Shown in pieces: positions 35,081 to 47,816 of a stretch of DNA of 64,000 bases. A model generated the notes under the pieces. The model was not told the origin of the DNA. It did not search any database and saw only the letters and a program-made list of their open reading frames with translations. The stretch is from Armillaria gallica (lineage: Eukaryota > Basidiomycota > Agaricomycetes > Agaricales > Physalacriaceae). The stretch lies in the NCBI GenBank assembly GCA_037576215.1, contig JBANDB010000011.1, positions 434,001 to 498,000 on the forward strand. Reading direction: 5' to 3'. A program made the position numbers and the translations under genes. Numbering within the stretch: position 1 is the stretch's first letter; every line of letters begins with the position of its first letter.

Positions 35081-36833
35081 CTAGCGGAGGTCAACTTCAG
35101 GTGAAAAAAACAAAGCAAAAACAAAGACGACGCACATGGCAAGCAGCGAGTTAATATAGACTATGCATGCATATTAGTTAGCCAGTTTTGGGGGGTTAAT
35201 AAGGACTACTGACGTTTGTGTAATATAAAATCGATGGCAATGAAGATCAGAGTCTTGGGCCTCGCAATAAACTACAGGTCTTTGTGAGATTTTGGATAGG
35301 GTCAAGTTGATATTCAGCAAACCGTGAAGATAGAGAACAACGAACATGCACTATTGTTGTCATCAGGAATAATGGAGACTATATTGAAGCGAATATCTTC
35401 ACCTTATAGCCAACCCTGATACGAGAACAAGTCGCATTAGACCAAGAAGTAGGTCAGCCTTTCTATTACAAGTGAATCAGCGAGGATTCGAAAGTCTTTG
35501 TGACAAAGTAACACACGAAGAGAAATGCATTCCCGCCCTGCTCTTGTGGAGGTAATAGCACATCATGAGAGCTATGATGAGGTCTCCCATGATGATAATG
35601 GAGTAAAAAGTGTAAATAGATGCCTATATCGTTGCGTGAGAATTCGCGTCCTTCCAACATTAAGGAAAATGATGCACATTGGACTCTGCAGAGATGGACA
35701 CCAAACTCCGCACCACATAACTGTAAAGAACTATTGTGAGTCGTATATGTAGCGACAAAGGGTTGCTTACAAATCATAGGATAGATCTGACACATGTCAA
35801 TCAGAGAAGTCGAAATGAGAGTGAGATCGGTGACTTACGTGTTGCAGTACCTGAAGGAAAGACGGCCGCGTAAGTAGGGAAAATAATTGAAAGGAGATGC
35901 ACAATGGTATCACCAAACGAGGCTGCCACAGCAAGAAACTATCTAATAGTAAGGGATTGTAGGAGATCCCACTATTCAACAGAATACTTACCATGGACCA
36001 AGGAAGGATTTTGTGAAAATGGTGTCCAACTAAGAATGAGTTAAGTCCTGTACCAGTCCATAATGACCAGGAAAATACGCACGTTTCCAGAGTCGGATGG
36101 CGTATATACTAGGGTTTATGGAAAGAAGAGTTAGTCTTCTCCGTAACAATGACATTGTTCTTACCCTTGGATGAACACAATAGTCCACAACTAGGAGAAC
36201 TACCATTCAGATAAAAAGACTTGAGGCATCAGGACAACACACCTTTACGAGTAATTGCAGCTAATATACAAGCTATAGTTAGAGCCGTGTGGTCTGGAAT
36301 GCATGTTAATTTGCACCCTCATGCTCCTGTAACAGCAAAACAACAGCAAATGCTTAGTGACATCGATAGGGTACCTGCATGCTGCATCCGACAACACACC
36401 AAATAACATTTTCTTCTAGGGCACCTTGCAAGTTCCCATACATATCTATAAGATAGTGATATAGGGCATGCGTGCCTAGAGCGATGTGAACAGTGTCAAG
36501 GACCCTTTACCAAACACGTTAATATTTCACTATGACCAATAGCCGTGAATGGACAAACCAAAAGAGCGCTACCTATCTCATTTGTATCAGCACAAATTAT
36601 AATCCTAATAATCCCGAACAATGTACAGAATAACGGTAGAGTAACCAGTCGTTAGGGTACCTCTTGTAGTAGATGAGCACCTGTAAATTCATTATGCTGA
36701 ATAAACTGCGAAATGAATGAAAACACATTTTCGCAAGCAAGGACAAATACATGGCGCCTATGGTTGCACCAACAAGGAGAGCCCCGAATGTGTCCCCGAG
36801 CGAAGGAATGACTGGCGAAGGTTGCAACGACAT
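35081..36833 (-). CDS. DUF6534-type multi-pass membrane protein, intron-rich
   Basis: Starts at ATG 36833 (MSLQPSPVIPSLGDTFGALL). About ten short exons can be followed by family resemblance. The first intron joins VGATIGA to ILFSIMNLQVLIYYKRYPND. Later exons give VLDTVHIALGTHALYHYLID, then IYAIRLWK, then LGHHFHKILPWSM, then FLAVAASFGDTIVHL, then MGDLIIALMMCYYLHKSRAG, and near the end KTLIFIAIDFILHK joined to YINSLLAM. The frame closes at 35081. These segments match the plan of the large basidiomycete family with N-terminal transmembrane helices and a C-terminal DUF6534 domain; the function is unknown. One stretch around 36250-36420 did not resolve cleanly, so an exon may be decayed. The usual NAR-type tail after SLLAM is missing. 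It is the most host-like gene in the window. Confidence 0.65.
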
Positions 36834-39029
36834 TGCAGGTTACAAGGAAGGTGTTGAGGGAAGCTCTGGGACATCAGCTTATATATGGGTAGGCCGAACC
36901 AAAACAGCAATATGACTAGCGCCAAACCATCGACTTGGTGTCAACAATACATCATGCGAGTTCTTGATGTCTAGATGTCAACACTGTTCATTCCCCGTCC
37001 TCCATCGTCTGGCAGTGTATCTTGCATCTGATTGGTGCTTCCATTCCCAAATCACAATCCTTCAAATACAGTTTGAATGAGACTGAATATACATCAACGT
37101 TGCCATATGGGGCAGCAAGTTTCAGCCTCATAGTGAAACATTGTTACTTTAGTCCGAAGTATGAACAACATTGCTAGGAATCTTTGCTAAGGAAGCCAGT
37201 CAGAGGTAGATCACCAGCAATCATCAGGAACGCACCAAACGGTGGTCACTGATCGGGTAATAGGCTACATCCCATTCCCTTGTCTGATAGCTAAACTTTA
37301 TTATGAAACCTGGATGTAGAACGTTAGCTCAGGACCTTACTAATACGAGGATGTCAACTGACAGCAAGACGTTTCAGAGAAACTAAGATAAGACCGGTGT
37401 CGAGACTTGGTGACACCCTTCGCAGGATGGGATCTTGTGACGATTGCGGGATCATTCTAGCTATGTGAAGTAAATATAACTCCAGTGGAAGATATGAGTG
37501 AAACACTGGTGAATCTGATCAAATTATGATGAAGTGGTGGGTCATCGCAGGGTGTGGCAGGTCTGAGTTTTGCTTGACTATGGGAGGGGACATCCAAAAG
37601 GAATACTCCTAGTATAAGTCTTGGGACTTTCCAGCTTGAGACTCTGCTCGGAAGTGTACCGTTCTACTATGACAAGGCAGCAACTTGCTTGAACTTAAAA
37701 GGCCGTCCGGTGGCAAGCCACAGCACATACGGGTCTGAAGGCAAGGATGACACCCTTGGAGGCGTGTTGGATTTATGGAGAAGTATACTATGGAAGTCAG
37801 ACGGGGACTACTGTACTAATTCGTTCAAGTCGAACGTGACGTGTCACAGAGGCCCTGTTCGAGTTAGAAAAACTACTATTGGTCATGCATCACGAGAGGG
37901 TTCGAATTTTTTCATTGGTCACACATCCTCGATGCGCATTCAAAATTCGAATTGGTCCAAACATGTCACATGTCACACCATTGAATTGAACAAAATAGTA
38001 CAGTATCAACTTAACAACTGGGGGTTATGCCTAGCCTGTTGCTCCTACAAATGCGGCACTCCCAGCCATGATCCCAGCTATTGCGTGCGCACCGAGAGAT
38101 GAGTCTTGATGAATGTGGTAAGGTCAAAGCTGAGGTGGCACTCGCGGGGATGTATTCCATAAGCAATATGCTTGATATGGAAGACGGTGTCGATTTTAAG
38201 AGCGACTGAGACTCTGAACTACTGGTTACGTTCGCGGTCATTAATGTACAGTGTGTAAAATGATTATTTCCATCAGCAGCACTGGCTCAGGCCTGTTTAC
38301 AATTGTTTGCAGGAAAATGTTCTGTCATTTTGATATCGGAATGGAGGAAGCCCACTGAAAATAGATCCAACATCCCAGAACCTGTGGCATAGGTTAGACT
38401 GTATTTGAGTCAAAGACATTGGGATCTAGGTGTACCATCAACATACCATGATCCATTATAGCAGTCGTTATGGATTTTCAAGTTATTATTGCATACTGCA
38501 GTTTGTATGCCACTCGTAAATCTGAGGATAGAAATTTTGATGAAGTTGGGGGCCATCGCAAGCATGGCAAGTCCGAGTCCTTGATCAATTTTGGGAATCC
38601 ATGGCAAAGCTGAAGGTGCCATGGATGCACTGGATAAGGCCACTATTATTAATAAATGCCTGTAATGACAGGTTACCACTTATTAAGAATTGCCTGTCAT
38701 CCTCAGGCTGTCTAATCAAAAACATCCTCTCGTCCTCAGGTGTCTCAGGGCAGACTCCTGCTTATTCAGTCAATGTGTTCATCTAAATCCCGCCACCCGC
38801 CTCTCCCCGTACTTTTGGCTGAAAGTGAACGATTGATCTTTCTTTAGATCTGTCGAACTTCTGTACCTTGTTCGTACCTCACGGTTCTTTAGCATCCCCC
38901 GTGTTCCTCTTCGAGGTTCGGAGTACTTCCTCTTCAATCGATATGATATCTTATGTTATCTCAACTTTTTCTGACAAGCCGTTGATATTTAATCGAGAAT
39001 GACAATATGTTTTCTGACATAAACTGCTG
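36834..39029. other. Intergenic region left of element B
   Basis: A degenerate duplication of about 70 bp links 37525-37595 and 38535-38605 (GATGAAGT-GGGG-CATCGCA-G-TGGCA-GTC). Inverted AATTCGAATT-like sequences lie near 37900-37960. Open frames at 37689-38102 and 38410-38679 have no family signature. The left end of element B should lie here but neither a palindrome array nor a terminus was recognised. Confidence 0.3.
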
Positions 39030-41881
39030 TTACTCCCACCCATTTCCCAACACCATGGTGATGTGTGAGTCCGACTCCACCTCTGGGACCTCCACGTCCT
39101 CGTTTTCATCATCGTCTACCTGACCAATCTGCAACCAATCCTCAATGGAATTCCATATTCGCTCACAGTAAGCCTTCATCTGCTGCCGCATGAAGGCTTG
39201 ACAAAGAGCGTAGGCTCGCGCACCACCTGTAGCACCTGTAATGCCATGTTGACTTCTTCTGTGCCAAAGACCGACGTTGTACTCGTGCGAGCGCAAAACT
39301 CTCTGCATTTCTTCATGCAGGAGGTGGCATTCTTCATCCCAGCGCTGCATGCGCGCTCTCAATTTGCACCACTCAATTCTCAATGCTAATCTGTAGGTCA
39401 AGAACCGTCCAATTTCAAGTACTTGTTTCAAGACTCACCATCTTGTACACCTTCTGGAGTATTACCGTTAACGGTGCCTGGTGTCAGCCAAATCCAAGAG
39501 AGAACTGGCACAGTTGACTCTCCTGAAGTTTCCTTGCTGCCGGTGTCTCTCTTCTTCCTTGCTCTACCAGAAATTGGTACCACATCCTCGATTCTCAATG
39601 TTCTATATGTGCTCTGCCAGTCCTTCATTTCCAGAGGCCCTGCAAGCCAGCGAAGTCCTTCGCGTGCTCTGTTATATGTCGCAATGCTCCACAGTTTATC
39701 CATGCGGCAGTCATCCAACAGGTGATTTGATGCAGTCCCAATTTTCTGACCATGCCCATAAACACCCTTGTGATTGATCACGTAAGTCTCCAAAATGATT
39801 TTTCGCCTCATGACACCCAATGCCTCCGTTGCTTGAGCACACCAAAGTTCCCACTTCATAGTGCAATAATTGCTTGTCACACAGGATCTTGTGATCTGAT
39901 AGGAGCGCAGACAGTAGGAGCAGCTCGATATTCCAAGCTACTACACATTCCCCACCAGAGGTGCGATCCTGGTCACCACGGATAGAGCGGGTCTCTGGCA
40001 TGTAAACCTGTTGAACCTCCATCCACGAATTGATCTCATGTCGCAGCTGCGATGTCTTGTCCAATATCTTCACGTGCTGTATGTCTGTAGAATGGGGCCC
40101 CAGAGCTTTAGTTTCCTTCTGGAGGTCTTGCCTAGTAACACGAGCATAAGCTTTGAGTAGGACCGGGGGATATAGTCTAAACTCACTGAGCTTGCTCTGC
40201 GAGTAGACCATCAGCAATCATTTTGTTGGCCAAAATGAGTGTACCAGTCGAAGCTCCCCATTCACTATCCAATCCCTCTTCCATCAATCTCAAGCGTACT
40301 GACACCATGGTAAGCGCTAAACACACAACAGGCCATTAGACAATTACAGAGTTAGAAAAAGGTGCACATACGTTTCACCATTGGAACATAGGGATTCTTG
40401 ACCTTGTCGCTGCTCATACGGTGCCGCTCCCATCTTTCTATCCACTCCATCCACTCTTCTAACTGTGCTTTGCCATCATCCGCAGACAAGATGACCGTCT
40501 TGCAAAGGAGCTTAAACGTGGCTCGATTCTCTTCCCGGCGTGGGACGGTGTCCTTAATTCTCTGAAGAAGAAGCTTGGCTTCGGAAGATCAGGACATATA
40601 TCATGACATAGGAGACTGAACTCACATATGCCAACATTTTTTTGCCAGTTGTGATCACTCCAGAGGTCATCTAAAGTGTCTTGATGACTACCCGGCCCCA
40701 TTTCCTTAGTGCTGCTTGCAACAGGGTTTGATGCAGCCCATGTGCATTCTGGAGCCTCACCATCCGTTTCCCCGACAAACAGCTCGAAAGCAAAAGAAAA
40801 CTCCTCCTGGCACTCCACAATGTGTGCTGGTAAGTGAAATTTCGGCACGAGAATGACGATGTCTGTCTCCTGCTGCGGCGGTGTTAGGTCAGATCCATAT
40901 ACGTCGATCCGCTTCCACAGATTCTTTCCCCATTGACATCTGATATCATAGGAAATGACGATGTCCTTTGGCGCTTCACTTTTCAGACTGAGAAGTATCG
41001 GTAGGTCCATTTGCACTTGTCTGACAAGCCTTGGTCAACAATTGAACAGTGTGATAATATGAAACGACTTACTGCTCACCCTTCCTCAAGTTAATGACAG
41101 ATGACCCTTGCCGACATTCATGGCGACTGCAAACAATGGCCCCGACTCCACTTATAGACATACCCTTCCCTCCCTGCATGGTAGCGAGTTTGATAGTGTC
41201 ATGGTCGTTACATGTGCTCTTCTCTTCCGTAATTTTCTCCTCAAATTTATCCATATGCACCCAAACTAGGTGGTCATTGATAAAATACAAGTACCCTTTG
41301 TTCAAACGTGGGTCGCAGTGATCACTTGAGACATTAAATCTTTTAAGCTGAAAGTTCGCATCTACGGCAATAAACAATCGATCGAGCCACGCACTGCGTA
41401 TTCATGAGTCAACAGCTCAAGCAAATGGATGAAGGACATACTCTTCTCTCTGGCGATTCTCAGACATATTGATACTGGGCCTGGGACATGCAAGACAGTG
41501 GACCACGCAATCTCCTGCCTTCGTTCCTGCAGACCCATTTGCCTCATTTCCTCGGCCATGATGCTTCAGCATACGGATATGTTGCCACTCTCTGACCACA
41601 TGCAGAAAAACTTGATAGAGATCCTAAAAGGTTTTGTAAGGAGGGAATATGAGATTTCAAATGCCAAGCACATACTGGAAGTATAGTTACACTGGTATTG
41701 TCCGATAATCGAGCCAACGAGTGATAATATTCATACCCAGATACCTTCAACATGAATGTCATCATCTGGAAATGGCGAAGGGAAGCAAATGTAACGGCAG
41801 TATGTGGCAAGTCAACAGTTGCAGGGAACCATCGCGCACAAAGCATTTGAATGCAGAGTGGTCTGGTCTGATGGCATCCGC

Positions 41882-43747
41882 TGACACGCTTGAAAAGCAT
41901 TCACGCGTGTAAATTTGCGAATTGTACAAATGAGTACAGGCAATAATGCCCAGACACGAAGGCAATGATGAAAGCAACAGAGCGCAGTGTTTATAATGCC
42001 AGTAATGATATTACCAGAGTAAAGCTGGGTGGAGCGCATGGCTTAACCTGAGAATGGTACTAGAAAGGCCGTACTAGGTATGAAGTCCCAGTGCTTGACA
42101 CTGAGTGCTCTGACAAGGCAAAGCATACGCACGCTAAGAATAGCGCGGGACACGCTTGCGGGGTAATTAAGACTTCGCGTAGCAGTGATCTATAACGCGC
42201 AAGGCATGGCAGGCCCGGAGCTTAGAGTTCTAGACCTTGAGATGTCAGAACTCAAGTAAATCCGAAGTTCTGGGCTTCAGCCAAAATGCGCGAGGCCTAG
42301 ACAAGAAGCACATTGCCCTCACTACAATGGAATTCCCTGTGAGAATACTAGGAAGCGAAATAAGAGTTGTGGGGTAGGCTATAACTCCGGGGATATGGCA
42401 ACTGATGTCAACCCGCGTGTCATAGCCTTGGTAACCGATGCTGTGACACTCAGAGACAGGACCTGGCCCCGGGCCAGACTCCTGAGTCAGTGCCAAGCTA
42501 TGGCGTGATAATTGCAACATGCGCGGGACGCAGGCGAAAGTACCCCACAGCTTAAATAATACTATATTTGGTGGTACAAATTTGTAGGATGTAAAATAGA
42601 TAAATAGCGCAGTGTACTTGTAGTGTACAAGTTTCGGACCCCTGTTGTAGTCGCGCGCAAGCCTCCAGCTTGACGCCCTAGCAGCAGGATTAGTTTGTAA
42701 CTTCGAGCGAGAGAATAAACCTAGAATTGATATCATACCGAGTGAATTGAGTTGCGCGCGAGGTGTAGAAAGCTTAGCGGGGGACTTGCTTAGCAGGGGA
42801 CTTGCCTAGCGGGGACTCGTGTATGGTTTGAGTGACTGGTTGATTGCGCTCTACCCTGAGAATAAGAGATATTGTGTCATTGCGGGTGCGCTCTTGAGTT
42901 TTGAGGGTTTCTTGTGACGCGCAGTGTTACAGGCGGCAGAGGTTCAAACCCTTTGGTCTGATTAGCACGCGCTTAGTTGGGTATACCATTCTGCAAGTGG
43001 CAGAGGTTCAAACCCTTTGGCTTGTCGGACGGGGTTTCTTGTGTGCGAGATACTACAGGCAGCAGAGGTTCAAACCCTTTGGTCTGATTAGTGTTCGTAC
43101 AGAGGCCTTCTTCTAACGTGCGGCGCTACAGGCGGCACAGGTTCAAACCCTGTGGTCTGATTAGTGCGCGCTTGAGGGTTCTCATTTCCGCAAGCGGCAG
43201 AGGTTCAAACCCTTTGGCTTGTCGGACGGGGTTTAGTTGGTTATTGTGTCTCTGGATCGGCATAGGTTCAAACCCTGTGGGTCTACGATTGGTTTTGGAA
43301 GCTTGAGTGCGTAGGTTCAAATCCTGTGGCTTGAGTGGACATTTTGTGAAGGGTTTCTGCTTAGAGCGCAAGCTTTGAGTCGTGTTTAGAGTGTGTTTAG
43401 GTTGTTGTGGTTACCTGTGTGTGACGCGCGCGACTTATTGAGGGTTTTGTGGGTGTGTGGCGACGTATCGTGTATTGTAGTACACCTTGCCTTGAGGCCC
43501 GGCGACATTGGTCGCCCCTCTTGTTATAAAAGCCTTTGGACTTAGAGAGATCTAGATATGTGACACGCGCTATTGCTATACGCGTGTATTGTATATTCTG
43601 AGAGTTTAGTTGTTTTGCTTCAATCTGCTTCTATCGCATAATATCCCCCCAAGAACTTGAGGGTTTGTGTGTGTAGTGTTGGGTGTGAGTGTGATCAGTG
43701 TCTTCGACACTGTTGCATTTCTAGCCTGTGCGCACAGAGTCTCTTCA
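41882..43747 (+). mobile_element. Solo-LTR-like element inserted in the element B transposase
   Basis: 1866 bp starting TGACACGCTTGAAAAG and ending AGAGTCTCTTCA, flanked by CCGC at 41878-41881 and 43748-43751. It is noncoding. A TATA-like TTGTTATAAAAGCC lies near 43521, so the plus strand is the likely sense strand. It carries seven GGTTCAAACCC-type repeats (42941-43324). The duplication CCGC/GCGG is the same tetramer used by the insertion in the HET gene. Confidence 0.75.
42931..43330 (+). repeat. Tandem array of tRNA B-box-like repeats
   Basis: Seven units carry GGTTCAAACCC (last one GGTTCAAATCC) at 42941, 43005, 43067, 43140, 43202, 43265 and 43314. Spacing is 49-73 bp. Flanking words CGGCAGA before and CTTTGG(T/C)(C/T)TG after are also repeated. 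The 11-mer matches the Pol III B-box (GGTTCGANTCC) closely. Confidence 0.7.
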
Positions 43748-44594
43748 CCGCAAAACCATATGTTCACTTTGTGGATGCCCTCTACATCAATAACGACCAC
43801 CTGCCGACCAGAGACACGAGGATAGGGACACTTCTCCCCTGATGGATGCCCCAGTTGAACCTTGAGACCCATGTCCTGCAGGGTAGTGCGCGCATAGAAG
43901 TCGCCATTCCATTCCTGAATTTAGTTGGATCAAAAACTGTATCATGCTCAAATAAATCAGAAAAATACCTCTATTCGATGAAATGGTGTATCTTGGTGTT
44001 TATTGACCATGCATTCGAGACACAGACTTTGGCCATTGAAGCAGGAGCAACAACAAAAGGTTGCTGGCTGCTCCGTGTCACAGCTTTGGCAAAGCTCAGG
44101 ACCGGTGCGATCTTCATGGCGCAGGAACTCCTCAAGGTACCCATCAATTTCTCGAATCCATTGATGAAGTGGTTCATCCTATCAATCACGATCAGTGACC
44201 TAGAAGGCGCACGAATGAGAAACAAACCTCAATGGTTCTCCTTTTCTGCCTTGGCCAAACCTGTTGTAGCAGTTCTTCCGTCAAATTGAGGGCTTCCGCA
44301 ATATCAAATCCGGGGGGGAATAAAGCCCCCGGTAAGAAGACGACTGTCACTATCCATCGTAGAATTTGACTGCTGGCTGATCTCGAGGTTAACAGCATGA
44401 AGTCGACGCTGGTGCACAGTTGGTCCATCATTGGAGGCAGAAATCTCGATATGTTGCAGGCTATGGGTCATAGTGAGATTAGAAGTTGTTATGGATTTGC
44501 CACGTGTTTGCGAGGCTGCTTTGGTGATATGCTCTACCCCACCATTGGGTAAACAGCGATAACGCTCTATCACACATCGTTGTCGTCTGGACAT

Positions 44595-45097
44595 GACATC
44601 AACACTAGTATCCTGGATGTGTGAGACGATGGCTTGGTCGCTTACCACCGAGGCAATGAATTAATTCTTCTTGACAGCTTGATGAATAAATTCATTTTTC
44701 TGACTAATATCGGATGAATTGATCCTCTCTAAATAGATGAATAAAATTTGAAGGATGAGTGTAGCTGAATTATTGGACATCAGTTTCTGCAAAAAAAAAA
44801 ACCAACAAGGGAGTGAACACACGCTCATTTCCTCATGCGAAGGGATTGCTGTTCCACAGGTGAATTAGTTGGTTTGTGAATGAATTAATTCATCCAGAGA
44901 TCTCACAATTCATTTCACCTGACACCTGACACGCATCGGTTACATGTAAGCACTTGTGCCCAAGGATGGGAATATCCTGCTCCCCACCTCCCCCTCCCCG
45001 ATTCTGTTTGAATCATGTCGGTCAGTGTCCCCTGAGCTCGATATATTCACTCACCAAACTTCCTACATGTGTTGTTAGACACGGAATAGCCCCACCT
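44595..45097. repeat. Element B palindrome block upstream of the transposase
   Basis: Contains TGAATTAATTC (about 44660), GATGAATAAATTCATT (about 44678), GGATGAATTGATCC (about 44710) and GAATGAATTAATTCATCC (about 44880), with several half sites. No gene is seen. Confidence 0.65.
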
Positions 45098-45493
45098 ATG
45101 AACCAGAAGAGAGCGAATTTATTGCCAAAATCTGCTACCCTCGATATCTGTGCCTCAAACGGGAAGGTTGTCCTGAGCACTGGCACGTTCGAGATGTTAG
45201 AGGGCTCTTCTGGCAATGCTACCCTCGATCCCATGATTCTGACATCGCCTTCGAGCGTGCTCGATTTCAATGGCTTTCTCACTGACATCTATGCACAGGT
45301 GCTTCGTGGGATTCTAAAAAAACGTCAAGGCCATTTCTTTATGTGGAAGACAGTATCAGTGCACGAGGCAACCCCTACTGAGACGCAGGACTCTACCTCT
45401 TCCACTGTATCTGCTGCTGAGGAATGTTCTACCTCGAAACACGAAATGCAGGAGCTTGCTGAAGAACATGCCTCTTCATCTCGAATAGCATAG
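45098..45493 (+). CDS. Small element B gene, unknown function
   Basis: ATG 45098 opens MNQKRANLLPKSATLDICAS and an uninterrupted frame to 45493 (about 131 residues). The middle has a regular alternation (LDICASNGKVVLSTGTFEML) and a conserved-looking SSVLDFNGFLTDIYAQVLRG. The C-terminus is acidic and serine-rich (STSKHEMQELAEEHASSSRI). No counterpart was noticed in element A and I recognise no domain. Confidence 0.45.
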   Translation: MNQKRANLLPKSATLDICASNGKVVLSTGTFEMLEGSSGNATLDPMILTSPSSVLDFNGFLTDIYAQVLRGILKKRQGHFFMWKTVSVHEATPTETQDSTSSTVSAAEECSTSKHEMQELAEEHASSSRIA

Positions 45494-46450
45494 GCATACA
45501 GGCACTAGTACATAGTAAGTTTACCGCTCTTGGCCTTCTGTTTCAGCCAGCTCACCTTAATACCGGCAGCAAGCTTTGCTCCTTGTTCAGTCCTTTTTTG
45601 TGGGTTGACGTGTTGGTGTTTGGCATGTTGTATGGGTGCAGGTGTCTACATTCTCTGCCTCAGAGCTTCCAAGATTGATATTGTTCCGAAAAAAGAGTAT
45701 AATTTGTTGCTGAAAATCACATAGTATATCTTCTGCATTTCGTGTTTGATGAGCGAGATTTAGACGAACAGCAGTAATACTTACATGTAACACCAGACCA
45801 CCAGAATGTATGGAAATCTCCTTGGTCCCCCTGCTATGGTAACGAGTAAAAGTCGCACACCAGACATTGGCAATGAGATCGTCATGAAGACAGCGAGTGA
45901 TGTAGGCACAGTGCACACACCATGTGCTTCAGGCTCAACCGGTCTGGCTGTGGTTCACAGAATAAGTAGGTCACATCACCCTTAGTGAGTGATGTGACTG
46001 ACTCCTAGGGCGGCCTCTCCTAGGTGTAACATGTCACATCATTATCGCTACCTCTGTCTTATCTGTATATCTCGTGGCTTTCACAGCAGTTGAAGGGAGA
46101 TTCTTCTCCAGGGCTTTCGCTGCCATCTTTTGGCTCAAAAAAAGGTTTAATGCCAGGACTTACATTCTCAAATGAGCTCATCGCTAGGGACGAGGGCCTG
46201 CACATCGACTTCACCTGTTTTGCATTCCTGTCTGTGTCAAAAAATCCCTGAACCCATGCTCACTGCAATCGTGACCGAGGTGTCCGAACTCGAGCAACAA
46301 TTCTGGAAAGGTGCGCTGGGTTCACTGTCCTATGATATCGTCTAACATTCATGTTCACAGTGCAACCGACGCTGATTTCTAAATATTTCTGAATCACATG
46401 TGTATCAATAAACTGTATCAGTATCTCGACAATAACATTTCCTTCCTACC
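45494..46450. other. Intergenic stretch in element B
   Basis: Contains a hydrophobic open frame at 45530-45724 rich in Cys/Leu that may encode a short membrane segment, without other support. There is a short inverted feature near 45975-46035 (AGTGAGTGATGTGACTGACTCC). Nothing else is called. Confidence 0.3.
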
Positions 46451-47390
46451 ATGACCTCAGTGATGCCGACTCTACAAGAACACCCAGAGGATGTTGGTCG
46501 ACATATGTCGGTTGGAATGTCATTCTTTTGGACAGGACCCGCCCGCCAGGTGGATTATGCGACATTCCTTGGGTTTCGCAACAGTGAGATTTTGCTTCCC
46601 TCATAATATTCACAATAAATTGATTCGTGAGGTCACATTTAGTCGTAAAACAGCATCAGCTCTGCGGAACATGGCATTGCACCAAAAATGCGCTGACTTG
46701 ATTTCCAAAACGAGGCCGGGCCACGATGTCCAACGTGGATTCCAGACTGGTGCATACCTGTTAGCTCGAAGATCATGGATTGAATGACACACAGCACACC
46801 GTTGAGATAACTAAAAGATCAGTTTGCCTGCGCAAAATCAAGCGACAAAGATGCTATTGACTACTGTTATTTCACAGATGCTCTTTAATCTTTTCAATAC
46901 CATGTTCACATCAGTGGAATTCAATATCAATACCCCCCAAGAACATGTGCAAATCGAGGCATGCCTCGAAGAACTCGTTCCCACTCTTCGCAGAGCGCTC
47001 TGACAGCAGTTCACTAATGAAAGTGAGTTGGATTTTGTCGTCTAGTAAGTGGTCCAATGCATAATGAAAGACATTGTGAATTTTCACTAATGAATGCATA
47101 GTGATCTGATCAAGTACGGTGCAAAGAACAACATCGCTGCCCTATTCAACACTGAACGGCGTCTATTGGGAGTCATGCAATGGGCAACAACAGGAACAGT
47201 TGCGAACTTCAAGGTGCACGTGACCCTCAATCCCGCCCCGTATCGAGTTGTTGCGGCCAACGGGCTACCCGATTCTATCTTCGTCCATGACCCATTTGTC
47301 AACAGAATGATGGAGTATACGATAGAATTCGTGGTTCAAGTGTACGTTTTGCAATTGGTATACATAAGTTCTACTAATATATCTTAATAG
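46451..47390 (+). pseudogene. Element B gene of unknown function, probably decayed
   Basis: ATG 46451 opens MTSVMPTLQEHPEDVGRHMS to about 46580 (QVDYATFLGFRN). After an intron-like gap a second piece reads KTASALRNMALHQKCADLIS and stops at 46787. Further right, a frame reads MFTSVEFNINTPQEHVQIEA, stops at TGA near 47002, and after another intron-like gap continues DLIKYGAKNNIAALFNTERR to about 47370. The pieces look like exons of one protein or two, but phases do not join cleanly, so decay is likely. No domain recognised. Confidence 0.35.
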
Positions 47391-47816
47391 GTCGGTCTCT
47401 TGAAGTGGAAGGGGATAAATTTTTGGTACAATATGTGTCCTCACCCTCTTAGATACATTTATATCTATGCTTTTATACCTACCATAACTACATACCATTC
47501 TATCAACGTGATTTGTTCCTGTTCTTGAAGTCCTACCATGAGAAAGAATCAGGAACCCGGTGCTCGCCGCCGCTACCTGCCATCTAATCTCTTGTGTGAC
47601 ATCATGCATCAGAGCTCGTGCCATTCACCGCATTTCTTTGATGGACTCCATTTCTTTGACTGACTCCATTCTTGCTCCATTCTTTGGCACGCCCATGTTT
47701 CACTTCAGAGACAACAGATAAAATTACTCTGCACAAACATAACTTGGTGGGTAAGTTACTATGTAATTGTAACTGATTATTTCTACTAGGCTCTGGGCGA
47801 CTAAGAGCACTTCGTG
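47391..47816. other. Intergenic stretch
   Basis: AT-rich; no gene, palindrome array or repeat is supported. Confidence 0.3.

Larger units (their letters stand above)
39030..44594 (-). pseudogene. CxC2-type KDZ transposase of element B, split by an LTR insertion
   Basis: Starts at about ATG 44594 (MSRRQRCVIERYRCLPNG) and ends at 39030. The CxC2 cluster lies near 44000-44120 (LCQSCDTEQPATFCCCSC, then CLECMVNKH...PFHRIE). Next comes VVVIDVEGIHKVNIWFCG, where the 1866-bp insertion at 41882-43747 breaks the frame; it resumes CHQTRPLCIQMLCARWFPAT. Removing the insertion with one CCGC copy rejoins FCGCH exactly as in element A. The core continues with FIAVDANFQLKRFNVSSD, DIVISYDIRCQW and DGEAPECTW, supplying the acidic catalytic residues, and a helical C-terminus (ALRIEWCKLRARMQRW, GGARAYALCQAFMRQQM). 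No in-frame stop was noticed in the exons read, unlike the element A copy, so the LTR is the clearest lesion. Confidence 0.85.

Noticed and set aside
42245..42736. 163-codon minus-strand open frame
   Set aside because: Contained in the LTR-like insertion at 41882-43747; no family features.
42931..43330. Cluster of tRNA genes suggested by GGTTCAAACCC
   Set aside because: No A-box, anticodon arm or acceptor pairing is present; only the T-arm-like word repeats.
41897..43718. GCATT as the 5-bp target duplication of the insertion in the element B transposase
   Set aside because: Using GCATT leaves the transposase frame broken. CCGC at 41878 and 43748 gives TG...CA ends and rejoins the conserved FCGCH exactly.
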